In this document: positions 45,848 through 55,871 of the stretch, in pieces
How positions within the stretch are numbered: position 1 is the stretch's first letter
Layout of the letters: the number at the start of each line of letters is the position of its first letter
Source of the DNA: JAJPKK01 sp963824905
GTDB taxonomy: Bacteria > Pseudomonadota > Alphaproteobacteria > Rhizobiales > Xanthobacteraceae
Assembly: GCA_963824905.1 (NCBI GenBank)
Contig: CAWGRH010000005.1
Span: forward strand, 1-64,000
DNA length: 64,000 nucleotides
Direction of reading: 5' to 3'
Made by a program: the position numbers and the translations under genes
Notes under the pieces: generated by a model
Databases searched by the model: none
What the model was told of the DNA's origin: nothing
What the model saw: the letters and a program-made list of their open reading frames with translations, nothing else

Positions 45848-47779
45848 TCACGCCGCGCGCTCGGGGCGCAGCCACTTCTTGATGAGCCGGCCGCGCGGCT
45901 TGCGGACGAGCTGAATGTCGGTCACGAACTTTGCACCTCCGTGCCGGCGCTCGAGGACGATCTTCCGACTGTGGAAGGCCTCGAGCTCGGGACGATGCCC
46001 GACGCTCAGCACCGTGATGCCTGCCCGCTGCTCGGTGAGGAGAGCCATCAGCTTGTCCTGGCTCTCCGGATCGAGCGCCGAAGTCGCCTCGTCGAGCACG
46101 ACAATATCGGGCTTGTGAAGGAATATCCGAGCGAACGCCAGCCGCTGCTTCTCGCCGCCGGACAGCGTCTGGTCCCACGGGCCTTCTTCGTCCAGCCGTT
46201 GCGCCAGGTGGCCGAGACCGACCAATTCAAGCGTCTCGCTGATTTCCCGGTCGTCTCTGGAGTCCGGCGGCTCCGGGTAAGTGGCCGCCCTGCGCAGCGA
46301 GCCGACGGGAACATAGGCCCGCTGTGGCATGAGCATGATTCGCGCCCCCGGAGCCGCCTTCACGCTGCCACGGCCCCACGGCCACAATCCCGCGATGGCG
46401 CGCACCAACGTGCTCTTGCCGGTGCCCGACTCCCCGGCGACGAGAACGCGTTCGCCCTTGGCGATGGCAACCTCGGCGTCCCTGACCACCGCGGTGCCGT
46501 CGTCGAGCGTCACCGAAAGATCATTGAGGCGCAACGCCGGACCTTCGGCATCGGCCATTTCGCCGCGTTCGATCCGACCGACGCCCTCGCCGTTCTCCGC
46601 GCGCTCCAGTGCATCGAGCGAGACCATGAACGAGGACACCCGGCGCGCCGACGCGGTCCAGTCGGCGAGCCGCGGATAGTTGTCGACGAGCCAGTTGAAC
46701 GCCGCCTGGACGATGGTGAATGCCGAGGCCGCCTGCATGACCTCGCCCAGGCTCATCGTGCCGGCCAGGAATTTGGGTGCGCAAAGAATGATCGGCAACA
46801 CCGGCGCAATGTAACCGCTGGTCTGGGAAACCATGGTGGTGCGCATCGTCTGGAGACAGATGTCGCGCCAACGCCGCAATACCAGTCCGAGCGCCTCACC
46901 GACGGCCGCGCGCTCCTGCGCTTCTCCGCCGAGGACCGCGATGCTTTCGCCGTTTTCGCTCAGACGCGTCAGCACGTAACGGTATTCGGCCTCCGATTGA
47001 TTCTTGGCCTCCGACACCGTCACGAAGCGCCGGCCGATGATAACCATCGAGCCGCTGGCGAGCAGCGCATAGACGACGGCGGCGACGACCAGGAATCCGG
47101 GAATTGTGATCTCTCTCCCCGCCAGATTGAATGTCAGCGATCCTCCGATCGTCCACAGCACGGTGATGAAGGTGACGGCTGAAAGGACCGCGGTTGTTAC
47201 CCCGATCGCGAAGTCGACGGGCGCCTCGGTGGCGAGCCGCACGTCGTCGGCGATGCGATACTCGGGATTCTTGTGGTCTCCCGTGACCAGGTTGAGCTGA
47301 TAGTAGCGCCCATTTCTGAGCCAACGGTCGAGCAGATGATGCGTCAACCAATGGCGCCAGCGCCGCTGTGCGGTCATGCGCGCATAGACCTGCACCATCA
47401 TGAGGCAGACGCTCGACGCCAGCAGCGGGAAATAGATCAGCGCCAGAAACAGCACCCGGCTCGGGTCGTGTTTTTCGAGCGCGTCGAAGATCGACCGGTT
47501 CCAGACGTTCATGCCGTAGGAAACGGCGAGATTGAAAACGATCGTGAGAAGAATGGCGAGCGTCAGCAGCCACGTTGCGCGGGCGTCAGCACCGCGCCAG
47601 AATCCCGTCGCGCTCTGCCAAAACCGCCGCAGCAGCAATTTGCGTCGCAGCTTTTGCGAAAATTCGTTTTCGGGGTCGAGGTCGACGATCGTCTGGTCGA
47701 CGTCCCGACTGCCGTCAATCCCGTCGGAATGGTTGAGTTTCCCTGCATCGCTTTTCATGGGGTGCGTCGAATTCGTCAT
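45848..47779 (-). CDS. ABC transporter of the SbmA/BacA-YddA type (fused permease and ATPase)
   Basis: A half-transporter of about 643 residues from ATG 47779. The N-terminal membrane domain has WLLTLAILLTIVFNLAVSYG, VWNRSIFDALEKHD and RWRHWLTHHLLDRWLRNG then YYQL, all typical of the SbmA/BacA-like family. The C-terminal ATPase has Walker A GESGTGKSTLVRAI, signature LSGGEKQRLAFARI and Walker B IVVLDEATSALD. Members import or export peptides and lipid-like compounds; YddA/BclA-like proteins in rhizobia matter for peptide tolerance. The frame continues upstream to 47875 without a good start. The ATG lacks a strong ribosome binding site, so the exact start is uncertain. Confidence 0.9.
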   Translation of the reverse strand: MTNSTHPMKSDAGKLNHSDGIDGSRDVDQTIVDLDPENEFSQKLRRKLLLRRFWQSATGFWRGADARATWLLTLAILLTIVFNLAVSYGMNVWNRSIFDALEKHDPSRVLFLALIYFPLLASSVCLMMVQVYARMTAQRRWRHWLTHHLLDRWLRNGRYYQLNLVTGDHKNPEYRIADDVRLATEAPVDFAIGVTTAVLSAVTFITVLWTIGGSLTFNLAGREITIPGFLVVAAVVYALLASGSMVIIGRRFVTVSEAKNQSEAEYRYVLTRLSENGESIAVLGGEAQERAAVGEALGLVLRRWRDICLQTMRTTMVSQTSGYIAPVLPIILCAPKFLAGTMSLGEVMQAASAFTIVQAAFNWLVDNYPRLADWTASARRVSSFMVSLDALERAENGEGVGRIERGEMADAEGPALRLNDLSVTLDDGTAVVRDAEVAIAKGERVLVAGESGTGKSTLVRAIAGLWPWGRGSVKAAPGARIMLMPQRAYVPVGSLRRAATYPEPPDSRDDREISETLELVGLGHLAQRLDEEGPWDQTLSGGEKQRLAFARIFLHKPDIVVLDEATSALDPESQDKLMALLTEQRAGITVLSVGHRPELEAFHSRKIVLERRHGGAKFVTDIQLVRKPRGRLIKKWLRPERAA

Positions 47780-48000
47780 CGGGCGACGACCAGCCGCGTC
47801 GTCAGGAAAAAGCGCTGTCCGGCACACAGTAGACTTGCTCGAACGAAGTCCTGACGCGAAGACCCCGTACGACAAAATCGCAAGTAAGCACGCGCCGCGT
47901 TCAGCGCGGGTGAGCGCAAAGGCCGAATTCGGCGGCAGTCCTCGCTCGCAGCAGCCGTCTCTTCAGCGCGTGCAGTTCTGCGCCGATACCGCGGCGGCGG

Positions 48001-48180
48001 CTAAAGCCGCCGCCCAAAACTTCCACGCATGCCACCAAAAATGAGGGACACGACGAACAAGACGAGCGCGACGAAGAAGATGATCTTCGCGAGCCCCACT
48101 GCCGTCCCGGCTATGCCGCCGAAGCCGAGCAAGCCGGCGATCAGTGCGATGATGAGAAGCGTTATCACGAGATGCAGCAT
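48001..48180 (-). CDS. DUF1328 small membrane protein
   Basis: ATG 48180 encodes 59 residues: MLHLVITLLIIALIAGLLGF, then GGIAGTAVGLAKIIFFVALV and LFVVSLIFGG. Two hydrophobic helices with a G-F-G-G-I-A-G-T-A link are the DUF1328 (YtjA) signature. The function is unknown; genes of this family are often stress-induced. Two direct repeats lie in its leader on the same strand. The open frame extends far upstream but has no other start supported by homology. Confidence 0.85.
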   Translation of the reverse strand: MLHLVITLLIIALIAGLLGFGGIAGTAVGLAKIIFFVALVLFVVSLIFGGMRGSFGRRL

Positions 48181-48191
48181 TGTGTGGCTCC

Positions 48192-48228
48192 AAGTCTTCG
48201 CACCGAACGATAAGTCTTCGCACCGAAC
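48192..48228. promoter_or_regulatory. Pair of 17-bp direct repeats upstream of the DUF1328 gene
   Basis: AAGTCTTCGCACCGAAC occurs at 48192-48208 and again at 48212-48228, a period of 20 bases (about two helical turns). The pair ends 11 bases before the DUF1328 start codon, so it lies within the leader or core promoter. Confidence 0.5.
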
Positions 48229-48393
48229 AATCGATCCGCGGGGAAAAAGTTCCGTGCGACTTGATGGCCTGACAACGCGACACGGCCGGCCTTCACCGGC
48301 GCCGATCTCGGCCAACGCCTGCCGCTCAAGCCCTCTGGTCTGGCCCGTGCATTGATGCATAATGCCGGTCGACCATCCTCTTTGCAGCAACTC

Positions 48394-50746
48394 ATGAAAC
48401 CCGCCGCCGACGTCATCGACCCCGTCAAGATCGCGGACCACAAGTATATCGGCCAGCCGGTGCCGCGGCTCGAGGATCCGCCGCTGGTGACCGGGCGCGG
48501 GCGCTTCGCCGGCGACATCTCGTTTCCGCACCAACTTCACATGCGTGTCGCGCGGTCGCCGATCGCCCACGGCACCATCGTCGCGGTCGATACCGCGGCG
48601 GCACGCGCACTGCCCGGGGTCGTCGCGGTGTGGACCGCGCAGGACATCGCCGACGTCCCGCCGATCGACTTTCGCGAAGGCCGCATCGAAAAGCTGGAGC
48701 CCTACCGCCAGCCGGTGCTCGCGAGCGGCACGGTGCGCTATGTCGGCGAGCCCGTCGCCGCCGTGTTCGCCACCGATCCCTATGTCGCGGAGGACGCCGC
48801 GGACCTCATCGCGATCGACATCGCAGAGCTGCCGCCGCTGCTCGACGCTGTGGCGGACCCCGGCGAGTTCTCGCCGGGCCGCAACACCGAGCCCACCCTG
48901 GTGCGCCAGGGCTATGGCGACGTCGACGCCGTGTTCGCGCTGCGCCGAGACGGTGGTGGAGCTCGATCTTTCGGTCGGCCGGCACAGCGGCGTGCCGCTG
49001 GAGACGCGCGGCGCCATCGGCCGCTATGATGCCTCGCGCGACATTCTCGAGCTTCACGGCGCCGCCAAGGTGCCGCATCGCAACCGCGACCTGCTCGCCC
49101 ACATGCTCCGCCGCAGCCCGTCGTCGATCCACGTGCACGAAGCCCACGTCGGGGGCGGCTTCGGCATCCGTGGCGAGCTCTATCCCGAGGACGTGCTGGT
49201 GTGTGTCGCCGCGATGCGGCTCGGGCGTGCGGTGAAGTGGATCGAGGACCGCCGCGAGCATCTTCTCTGCGCCAACCACTCGCGCCAGCAGCGCCACAAG
49301 ATCCGCGCCGCACTCGACGCCGAGGGCCGCATCCTCGCGCTCGACGACGAGTTCTGGCACGACCAGGGCGCCTATGTGCGCACCCACGCGATCCGGGTCC
49401 CGATGATGATCTGCGGCGTGCTGCCCGGCCCGTACCGGGTGCCGGCCTATCGCTCGCTCGGTCATTTCCGCCTCACCAACAAGACGCCGGCCGCGACCTA
49501 TCGTGCGCCGGGCCGCTACGAGACGACCTTCATCCGGGAGCGCCTGATCGACGCCATCGCGGTAAAGCTCGCCATCGATCCCATCGAGGTGCGCCGCCGC
49601 AACGCCGTCACCGCGGACGAGATGCCCTATGCGCGTCCGCTCGAAGCGCTCGGCGAGGAGATCCACTTCGACACCGGCGATTACATGGGGCTCCTCGAAA
49701 CCGTGCTGGCGACCGCCGCCTGGAACGAGCTTCAGGCCGACCTGCGGCGCCGGCGCGCTGCCGGCGAGCTCGTCGGCGCGGGCATCTCCATGTTCGTGGA
49801 GAAGAGCGGTCTCGGCCCGGCGGATGGCGTGAAAATCGCGGTCGATACTTCCGGCGCGATCGAAGTGATCACCGGCGGCGCCTCGATCGGGCAGGGCTTC
49901 GAGACGGTGATGGCGCAGGTCGCCGCGGAGACAATCGGCGTCGACATCGCGCGGGTGCGAGTGACCCACGGCCAGACCGACCGCATCGAGTTCGGCATCG
50001 GCGCGCACGCCTCGCGCGCGACGGTCATGACGGCCTCCGCAACGCATGTGGCGGCGCTCAAGCTGCGCGACAAGGCGCTCGACATGGCGGCGCAGCTCAT
50101 GCAAGCGGCGCCCGGCGATCTCGACATTGCCGGCGGCGTCGTGCGGCGCAAGGACGGCGCCGGCGCCTCGATCTCGCTCGCTGCGGTGGCGACGGCGCTG
50201 CTGCCGACCTCGAAGACACTCGCCGGCCGCGAGCCGGGGCTATCGGCCGAAGGCTGGTTCGAGGTCGAGCGGCAGGTCTACCCTTACGGGAGCCACATCG
50301 CCGTGGTGAAGGTCGACGCCGACACCGGGGCCGTGACCGTCGAGCGCTACGTCATCGGCTACGACGTCGGCCGCGCCATCAATCCGATGCTGGTCAGGGG
50401 CCAGATCGTCGGCGGGTTCACGCAGGGGCTAGGTGGTGCGCTGATGGAGGAGTTCCGCTACAGCGAGAACGGCGATCCGCTGTCCGCGACCTTCGCCGAC
50501 TACCTGATACCGACCGCGCGCGAGACGCCGGCGGTCGAGATCGTGCTCACCGAGGATTACCCGACCGACCTCAATCCGCTCGGCATCAAGGGCGCCGGCG
50601 AAAGCGGCATCACCGGCGTCGGCGCGGCGATCGCGTCCGCAGTCGACGACGCCATCGGCATGCCGGGCGCGATCACCGCGCTGCCGATCACGCCGGCGCG
50701 GGTGAGGGAGATTTTGGCGGGACGCGACCGGACAGGCGCGCTTTGA
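48394..50746 (+). CDS. Molybdenum hydroxylase large subunit, copy 2, frameshifted
   Basis: ATG 48394 begins KPAADVIDPVKIADHKYIGQ and the usual PVPRLEDPPLVTGRGRFAGD. At about 48938-48944 the frame shifts. One base later it continues AETVVELDLSVGRHSGVP and the remaining domains: HEAHVGGGFGIRGELYPEDV, NKTPAATYRAPGRYETTFIR, GASIGQGFETVMAQV, and LGIKGAGESGITGVG with the catalytic-type Glu. The length is 3n+1, so one inserted base would restore 783 residues. It has no small or FAD subunit gene beside it. It is clearly closer to copy 3 on the opposite strand than to copy 1. The loop sequence points to an aldehyde-oxidase or isoquinoline-oxidoreductase-like enzyme rather than CO dehydrogenase. Confidence 0.85.
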
Positions 50747-50754
50747 TATCAGCT

Positions 50755-50840
50755 GTCATCGCCGGGCTTGTCCCGGCGACCCCGATCATGGGGCACGGCC
50801 GTGCCCTGTTGAGCGGGGTGGCCGGGACAAGCCCGGCCAT
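50755..50840. repeat. Long inverted repeat between genes
   Basis: TGTCATCGCCGGGCTTGTCC pairs with GGACAAGCCCGGCCATGACC, with an inner GGGGCACGGCCGTGCCC palindrome. The same outer word (TGTCATCGCCGGGCTTGACC) appears at the right end of the window. It is probably a mobile palindromic repeat of the species and may also act as a terminator. Confidence 0.6.
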
Positions 50841-50900
50841 GACCAGCCCAAAGCGCGCTCCGCCGCCGCGAAGCGAATTCGTCAATTCGGAGGAACGCCT

Positions 50901-51890
50901 TTGTCGAAGAACATCCCCATTACCCTCGCCTGCGGCGATTACGAGATCACCCGCGCGCTCAAGGAGGGGACGGTGAAGCCGGACGGCATCGACCTCACCG
51001 TGCTCACCGACATGGATTCGACGACCCGGCATTGGCGCTTCCTGCGCAACCGCGACTTCGACATGGCGGAGACCTCGGCGTCGTCCTACATCGTCGCCCG
51101 CGGCCAGGACTGGCCGGTGCGTGCGCTGCCGGTGTTCCTGCATCGCCGCTTCCGCCACGGCTTCGTGTTCGTCAATGCGACGAAGGGGATCGAGAAGCCG
51201 ACCGACCTGATCGGCCGCCGCATCGGCATCAAGTCGTTTCTCGTCACTGCGATTCACTGGATGCGAGGGCTCCTTGAGAAGGAGTACGGCGTGCCGCATA
51301 CCGCGGTCGAATGGGTTGCCGAGCTCGACGAGGACGTCGACTTCACGCCGCCGCCCGGGCTCAAGCTCACGCGCCTCCCGCACGATAAATCGGTCGAGAC
51401 GATGCTCGCCGAGGGTGAGCTCGACGCCGTGATCCATTCGAGCATCATCAAGCCGTTCGCCGCCGGCGATCCGCGGGTGCGCCGGCTGTGGCCGAACTAC
51501 AAGCAGGAGGAGATCGCGTTCTTCAAGCGCTCCGGCATCTTCCCGATCATGCATGTGATGGGGATCAAGCGCGAAGTCGTCGAGCAGCATCCGTGGATCC
51601 CGATCAACATGTACCACGCCTTCAACAGGTCGAAGGCGGTCGCCATGGAGCGCATGAAGAACCCGCGCATCGTGCCGCTCGCCTGGTATCAGGAGGCACT
51701 CGAAGAGCAGGTCGCGATCCTCGGCCCCGATCCCTGGGAATACGGGCTCACCGACCGCAACCGCAAGACGCTCGAGATGCTCGCCGGTTTCTCGCACGAG
51801 CAGGGCCTCACGCCGCGGCGGATGTCGCTCGACGAGCTGTTCATCCCGGTGTTCCAGGGACGCAAGCGCGGCGACGAGCACCGGATTTGA
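50901..51890 (+). CDS. 4,5-dihydroxyphthalate decarboxylase-like / SBP-fold protein
   Basis: A 329-residue cytoplasmic protein starting with TTG 50901, with GGAGGA at good spacing. It matches the family annotated as 4,5-dihydroxyphthalate decarboxylase (Pht5 type), which has a periplasmic-binding-protein fold. Landmarks are PITLACGDYEITRALKEGTV, GIDLTVLTDMDSTTRHWRF, FDMAETSASSYIVARG, LPVFLHRRFRHGFVFVN and GRRIGIKSFLVTAIHWMRGL, with ELDAVIHSSIIKPF later. There is no signal peptide. Most family members are uncharacterised. Its position between two hydroxylase large subunits suggests a role in the same aromatic pathway. Confidence 0.82.
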   Translation: MSKNIPITLACGDYEITRALKEGTVKPDGIDLTVLTDMDSTTRHWRFLRNRDFDMAETSASSYIVARGQDWPVRALPVFLHRRFRHGFVFVNATKGIEKPTDLIGRRIGIKSFLVTAIHWMRGLLEKEYGVPHTAVEWVAELDEDVDFTPPPGLKLTRLPHDKSVETMLAEGELDAVIHSSIIKPFAAGDPRVRRLWPNYKQEEIAFFKRSGIFPIMHVMGIKREVVEQHPWIPINMYHAFNRSKAVAMERMKNPRIVPLAWYQEALEEQVAILGPDPWEYGLTDRNRKTLEMLAGFSHEQGLTPRRMSLDELFIPVFQGRKRGDEHRI

Positions 51891-51926
51891 AGAGGATCGC
51901 GCCGGTCCGTTATCGGCGCGATCTGC

Positions 51927-52703
51927 TCAATGCCCGAGCGGCTTTGTCGCGCTGATGAGACGCCAGCGGTGAAAGAACACGATCCGGCCGTCCCGGATCG
52001 ACAGCCCCATTCCGGCGGTGCGGCCGGCTTCCGCCAACGCGCGGACGACGGTGCGCAGAGGCTCGGCCCGCGTGGGATCGTTCACGATCCCCATCCATTC
52101 CTCGAATTCGCGGTCCTTGTCCCACGTGGCGTGTTCGATGTCCTCGAAGCCGGCCTTCGTCATGCATGCGTCGAGCTCCGCGGCCGGAAGCATGCGGACG
52201 TGGGAGGGATCGCGCAGCCGCTCGATGGCGTTCTGGAGATCCGATTCGGTGGCGTCCGGCGAGGAGACGATGTCGACGACCACGGCAGTCCCGCCGTGGC
52301 GCAGAACCCTGAACATTTCACCGGTTGCGCGCTGCGGATCGGCAAAATGATGGACCGCGAGGCGGGTCACGACGCCATCGAACTGCGCATCCGCGAACGG
52401 CAAATTTTCGGCGTCGCCGCGTTTGAAGGTGACGTTCGCCAGGCCGGCTTTGTCGCAGCGTGACCTCGCCTTTTCGAGCATCTCCTCGGTGGCGTCGAAG
52501 GCGACCACGGAGGCCGCGCCGGGCGCGAGGGCAGCAGTGACGACGCCCGGACCGGAGGCGACATCAAGCAAGTGACCGCGGGCTGCCGCGCCGAGGGCCG
52601 CCTGGAAGCGCGAAGCGACCTGGTCATCGGTCTTCTCGGCCCACCGCTCGAAGGTTTGCGCCTGCCGCGCGAATTCGTCGGCGACGCGCTTGAGGTGATC
52701 CAT
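51927..52703 (-). CDS. Class I SAM-dependent methyltransferase (UbiE-like)
   Basis: ATG 52703 gives 258 residues; the open frame upstream is part of a repeat. The SAM-binding motif I is GHLLDVASGPGVVTAALAPG, with the acidic end of strand two in VVAFDATEEMLEKAR and motif II-like GDAENLPFADAQFDGVVTRL. These resemble UbiE/COQ5 C-methyltransferases, but small-molecule methyltransferases of unknown target look alike. It is the last gene of the minus-strand group containing P460, the hydroxylase pair and UbiD, separated from P460 by a palindromic repeat. Confidence 0.85.
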   Translation of the reverse strand: MDHLKRVADEFARQAQTFERWAEKTDDQVASRFQAALGAAARGHLLDVASGPGVVTAALAPGAASVVAFDATEEMLEKARSRCDKAGLANVTFKRGDAENLPFADAQFDGVVTRLAVHHFADPQRATGEMFRVLRHGGTAVVVDIVSSPDATESDLQNAIERLRDPSHVRMLPAAELDACMTKAGFEDIEHATWDKDREFEEWMGIVNDPTRAEPLRTVVRALAEAGRTAGMGLSIRDGRIVFFHRWRLISATKPLGH

Positions 52704-52751
52704 CCCCGGGGTTCCTTTTGTCCGTCGCCGCGCGCAAGTCCAAGCGGCTGA

Positions 52752-52835
52752 CCCGGATTTCGCTGCGCTCAATCCGGGCTACGGAATCGTGCGGTCTTCG
52801 CCTCGTAGCCCGGATTGAGCGCAGCGAAATCCGGG
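52752..52835. repeat. Inverted pair of GTAG-type REP-like elements
   Basis: CGTAGCCCGGATTGAGCGCA (start of the right arm, 52804-52835) and its exact 32-base reverse complement (52752-52783) are separated by 20 bases. The head GTAG followed by an imperfect hairpin (CCCGGATT...AATCCGGG) is the layout of GTAG REPs mobilised by RAYT transposases in other proteobacteria. No RAYT gene is in the window. Confidence 0.7.
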
Positions 52836-52856
52836 ACGGCAATGCTCTGCATCGCC

Positions 52857-53351
52857 CTAAGGAATATACGTCGAATACACGTAGCCCTGATCCTTCTTCG
52901 GCACGTGGCATTCGTAGCAACTCTTGACGGGGTCGGTGACGATGGGCTTCGCGGTCTTCGGGTCGGGGCCCGCGAAGAACTGAAAGCCCCAGCCGCCGGT
53001 CGAGGCGAATTTCTTGGCGTCCTTCACCATCACGGCGACGCCCTTGCGCGCGCCTTCGACGTAGGAGCCGTCGGTGACCATGAAATCGTGCAGGTCGGTG
53101 ACGAACATCGTGCGGTCGGGATACGGACCGCCCTTTTTGAGCGCGGGTAATCCCACCGTGTTGACGTAGACGTTGTGCATCCCGCCGAGGTCCTTGAACA
53201 GCGGACTGTCCTTGTCGACGATCATCGTGTTGACGTGGAACCACTGCCGGTAGTCGGGCGGCGGTGGCTTGATGTCGTCGGCGGACAGCGCGGGAAATGA
53301 AGCGACCGCGAGCACGAACGCTGCAGGTAGAAAGCGCAATCTCTCAAACAT
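52857..53351 (-). CDS. Cytochrome P460 / c'-beta family protein
   Basis: ATG 53351 (AGGAG upstream) gives a 164-residue exported protein with signal peptide AAFVLAVASFPALS. The c-type heme motif Cys145-x2-Cys148-His149 (SCYECHVPKKDQG) sits at the C-terminus, as in cytochrome P460. Before it lie DYRQWFHVNTMIVDKDSPLF, DRTMFVTDLHDFMVTDG and GWGFQFFAGPD. Family members oxidise hydroxylamine, bind NO or carry electrons. Whether the P460 Lys-heme crosslink exists cannot be judged from sequence alone. It is 145 bases downstream of the FAD-less hydroxylase large subunit on the same strand. Confidence 0.85.
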   Translation of the reverse strand: MFERLRFLPAAFVLAVASFPALSADDIKPPPPDYRQWFHVNTMIVDKDSPLFKDLGGMHNVYVNTVGLPALKKGGPYPDRTMFVTDLHDFMVTDGSYVEGARKGVAVMVKDAKKFASTGGWGFQFFAGPDPKTAKPIVTDPVKSCYECHVPKKDQGYVYSTYIP

Positions 53352-53496
53352 GGCGGATGCTCCTGTTGACGGCTGGTCGCCCGATTCCTTGCGGCACGGC
53401 GAACAAACCACGGTTGAAGGTGCTGCTCCAGACTCGGCGTCTCGATCCTGCGTCGCGTTCACAACGAATTGATGAAGGCGCTGTTGTGGATCGCGG

Positions 53497-55861
53497 TCAC
53501 CGCCCCGCCTTGCGCAGAATCGCGCGCAGCCGTTGCGGCGTCACCGGCAACTCCGTCACCGCGCCGGGAATGCCGATGGCATCGTCGATCGCGCTCGCGA
53601 TCACGGCGCCGACGGCGTTGATGCCGGCTTCGCCGCCGCCCTTGAGGCCGAGAGGGTTGCGCGGGCTCGGCGCGTCCTCGGTGATCAGCGTCTCGATCAG
53701 AGGCACGTCGCCGAGCGTGGGCATGAGATAATCGGCGAAGGTCACGGCGAGCGGATCGCCGTTCTCGCTGTAAGTGAACTCCTCGAAGAGTGCACCGCCG
53801 AGGCCTTGCACGGCGCCGCCGACGAGCTGGCCTTCGAGCATCATCGGATTGACGGCACGACCGACGTCATAGGCGATCGCGAGGCGCTCGACGGTGACGC
53901 GGCCGGTCGCAACATCGACCCGGACCACAGCGAAATGCGCGCCGAACGGAAACACAGTGTGTTCGGTCGTGAACCAGGCCTCGGCCGTGAGGCCGGGGTT
54001 GCGTCCCCCCAGCAGGTCGGAGCCCGGCCGCACCCGGCGAGCGAGATCGCCGAGCGCGATCGACGGCCCCGCGGGCGGCGTCGAGAGCGTGCCGGGCGCG
54101 GCGCGGCACACGATGCCGTCGACGATGTCGAGCACCGCAGCCGGCGTCTGCAGCAACTCGGCGGCGTAGCCGAGCGCGAGCGTGCGAAGCTTCACCGCAG
54201 TGACGTGGACCGCGTTGCCGGTGAGCACGGTCGCCCGGGCGGCATGCGCGCCGATGCCGTGGGCAATGCGGTCGGTCTGGCCGTGCACGACGCGTATGCG
54301 GCGATAATCGACGCCGAGCGCCTCGGCGCAGATTTGCGCCATCACGGTCTCGAAGCCCTGGCCGACCGACGCGCCGCCGGTGACGACCTCGACGGCGCCT
54401 GAGGTGTCGACGGAAATGCGGGCGCCGTCACGCGGCCCGCGCCCGGCTTCCTCGAGGAAGAACGCGACCCCGGTGCCGACGCATTCGCCCGCGGCACGGC
54501 GTGCCGCCACGGCTGCCTCGACCTCGCGCCAGCGAAAGTGCGCGAGCGCCTTGTCGAACAGCCCGACGAAGTCGCCGGAATCGAGCGGCAGCTCCTCCGC
54601 GCTCTTCTCGTTGAACGTGATGGTAAAGGGCATCTCCGCCGCGGGGATCAGGTTCGCGCGGCGCAGCGCGATACGGTCGATGCCGAGCTTCGCAGCGAGG
54701 GCATCCATCACCCGTTCGCGCACGAAGCTGCCTTCGAAGCGGCCGGGGGCGCGATAGGTCGCGGCCGGCGTCTTGTTGGTCAGACGGAAGTGGCCGGCGG
54801 CGCGGTAGGCGCCGACCTTGTAGGCACCGGTGAGCATGCTCATGGTCCGCCCGACGACGCTCGCGCCGTGGGTGCGCACATAGGCGCCTTGGTCGTGGAA
54901 GAACTCGTCGTCGACGCCGAGCAGCCGTCCGTCCTTGTCCACCGCCGCGCGCACCTTGTGGCGCTGCTGGCGCGAATGATTTGTCGTGGTCAAGTTCTCG
55001 CGGCGGTCCTCGATCCATTTCACTGGCCGGCCGAAGCGCTTCGCGGCGAGCAGCACCAGCACGTCTTCCGGATAGAGCTCGCCACGCACGCCGAAGCCGC
55101 CGCCGGTGTGGCCTTCATGAAGATGGATTTGTCGCCGGCGTCAGGCCCAGCATACGCACCAGCGTATCCTTGTTCCGGTGCGGCACCTTGGCGGCGCCGT
55201 GCAGCTCGATCACGTCGTGCGCGGCGTCGTAGAAGCCGATGGCGCCGCGGGTTTCCATCGGCACGCCGGAATGGCGTCCGATCGAGAGGTCGAGATCGAC
55301 CACGGCGTGGGCCGCCGCGAAGGCGGCGTCGATATCGCCGAAGCTGTGGCGCACGATGAGAGGCGCGGTGTCGCGATCGTCGTCGAATTCGCCGGGCAGG
55401 TCGCTCGCGCAAAGAAGCGCCGTCAGCGGCGCGATGTCGATCTCGACGAGGTCCGCCGCATCCTCGGCGACATAAGGGTCCTCAGCGAACACGGCGGCGA
55501 CGGGGTCGCCGACATAGCGCACGCGTCCCGTGGCCAGCACCGGCTGGCGGTAGGGCTTGATCTCGTCGGCCGCGCGCGAGGCGTCGCGGAAATCGATCGC
55601 GGGAATGCCGGCGATGTCGGCGCTGGTCCACACCGCTACGACGCCCGCAAGGCCGAGTGCCGCCGCACGGTCGATCCGCACGATCCGGCCGTTTGCGATG
55701 GGCGAGCGCACCATGCGCATGTGGAGCTGACGGGCAAAGGCGATGTCGCCGGCGAACCGGCCGTGGCCTTTCACGAGGGGAGCGTCCTCGATCCGCGGCA
55801 CCGGATGGCCGAGCACGCGGCGCTCGTCCGCGCGCGGCGGCGCCGGATAGTCCTCGCTCAC
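53497..55861 (-). CDS. Molybdenum hydroxylase large subunit, copy 3, frameshifted
   Basis: GTG 55861 starts just after the small-subunit gene and reads SEDYPAPPRADERRVLGHPV then PRIEDAPLVKGHGRFAGD. The frame breaks in an AAA run at 55128-55130. One base later IHLHEGHTGGGFGVRGELY continues into the second half (NKTPAATYRAPGRFEGSFVR, GASVGQGFETVMAQI, LGLKGGGEAGINAVG). The span is 3n+1, giving 787 residues after correcting one base. By eye, more than half of the aligned N-terminal residues are identical to copy 2. With the small subunit but no FAD subunit it resembles two-subunit hydroxylases that use a cytochrome as acceptor, and a P460 gene follows. Confidence 0.85.
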
Positions 55862-55871
55862 GTCGTGGCCT

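Noticed and set aside
48001..49017. A 338-codon minus-strand frame ending in the DUF1328 protein
   Set aside because: Only the last 59 residues are real; the rest is antisense of hydroxylase copy 2 and leader DNA.
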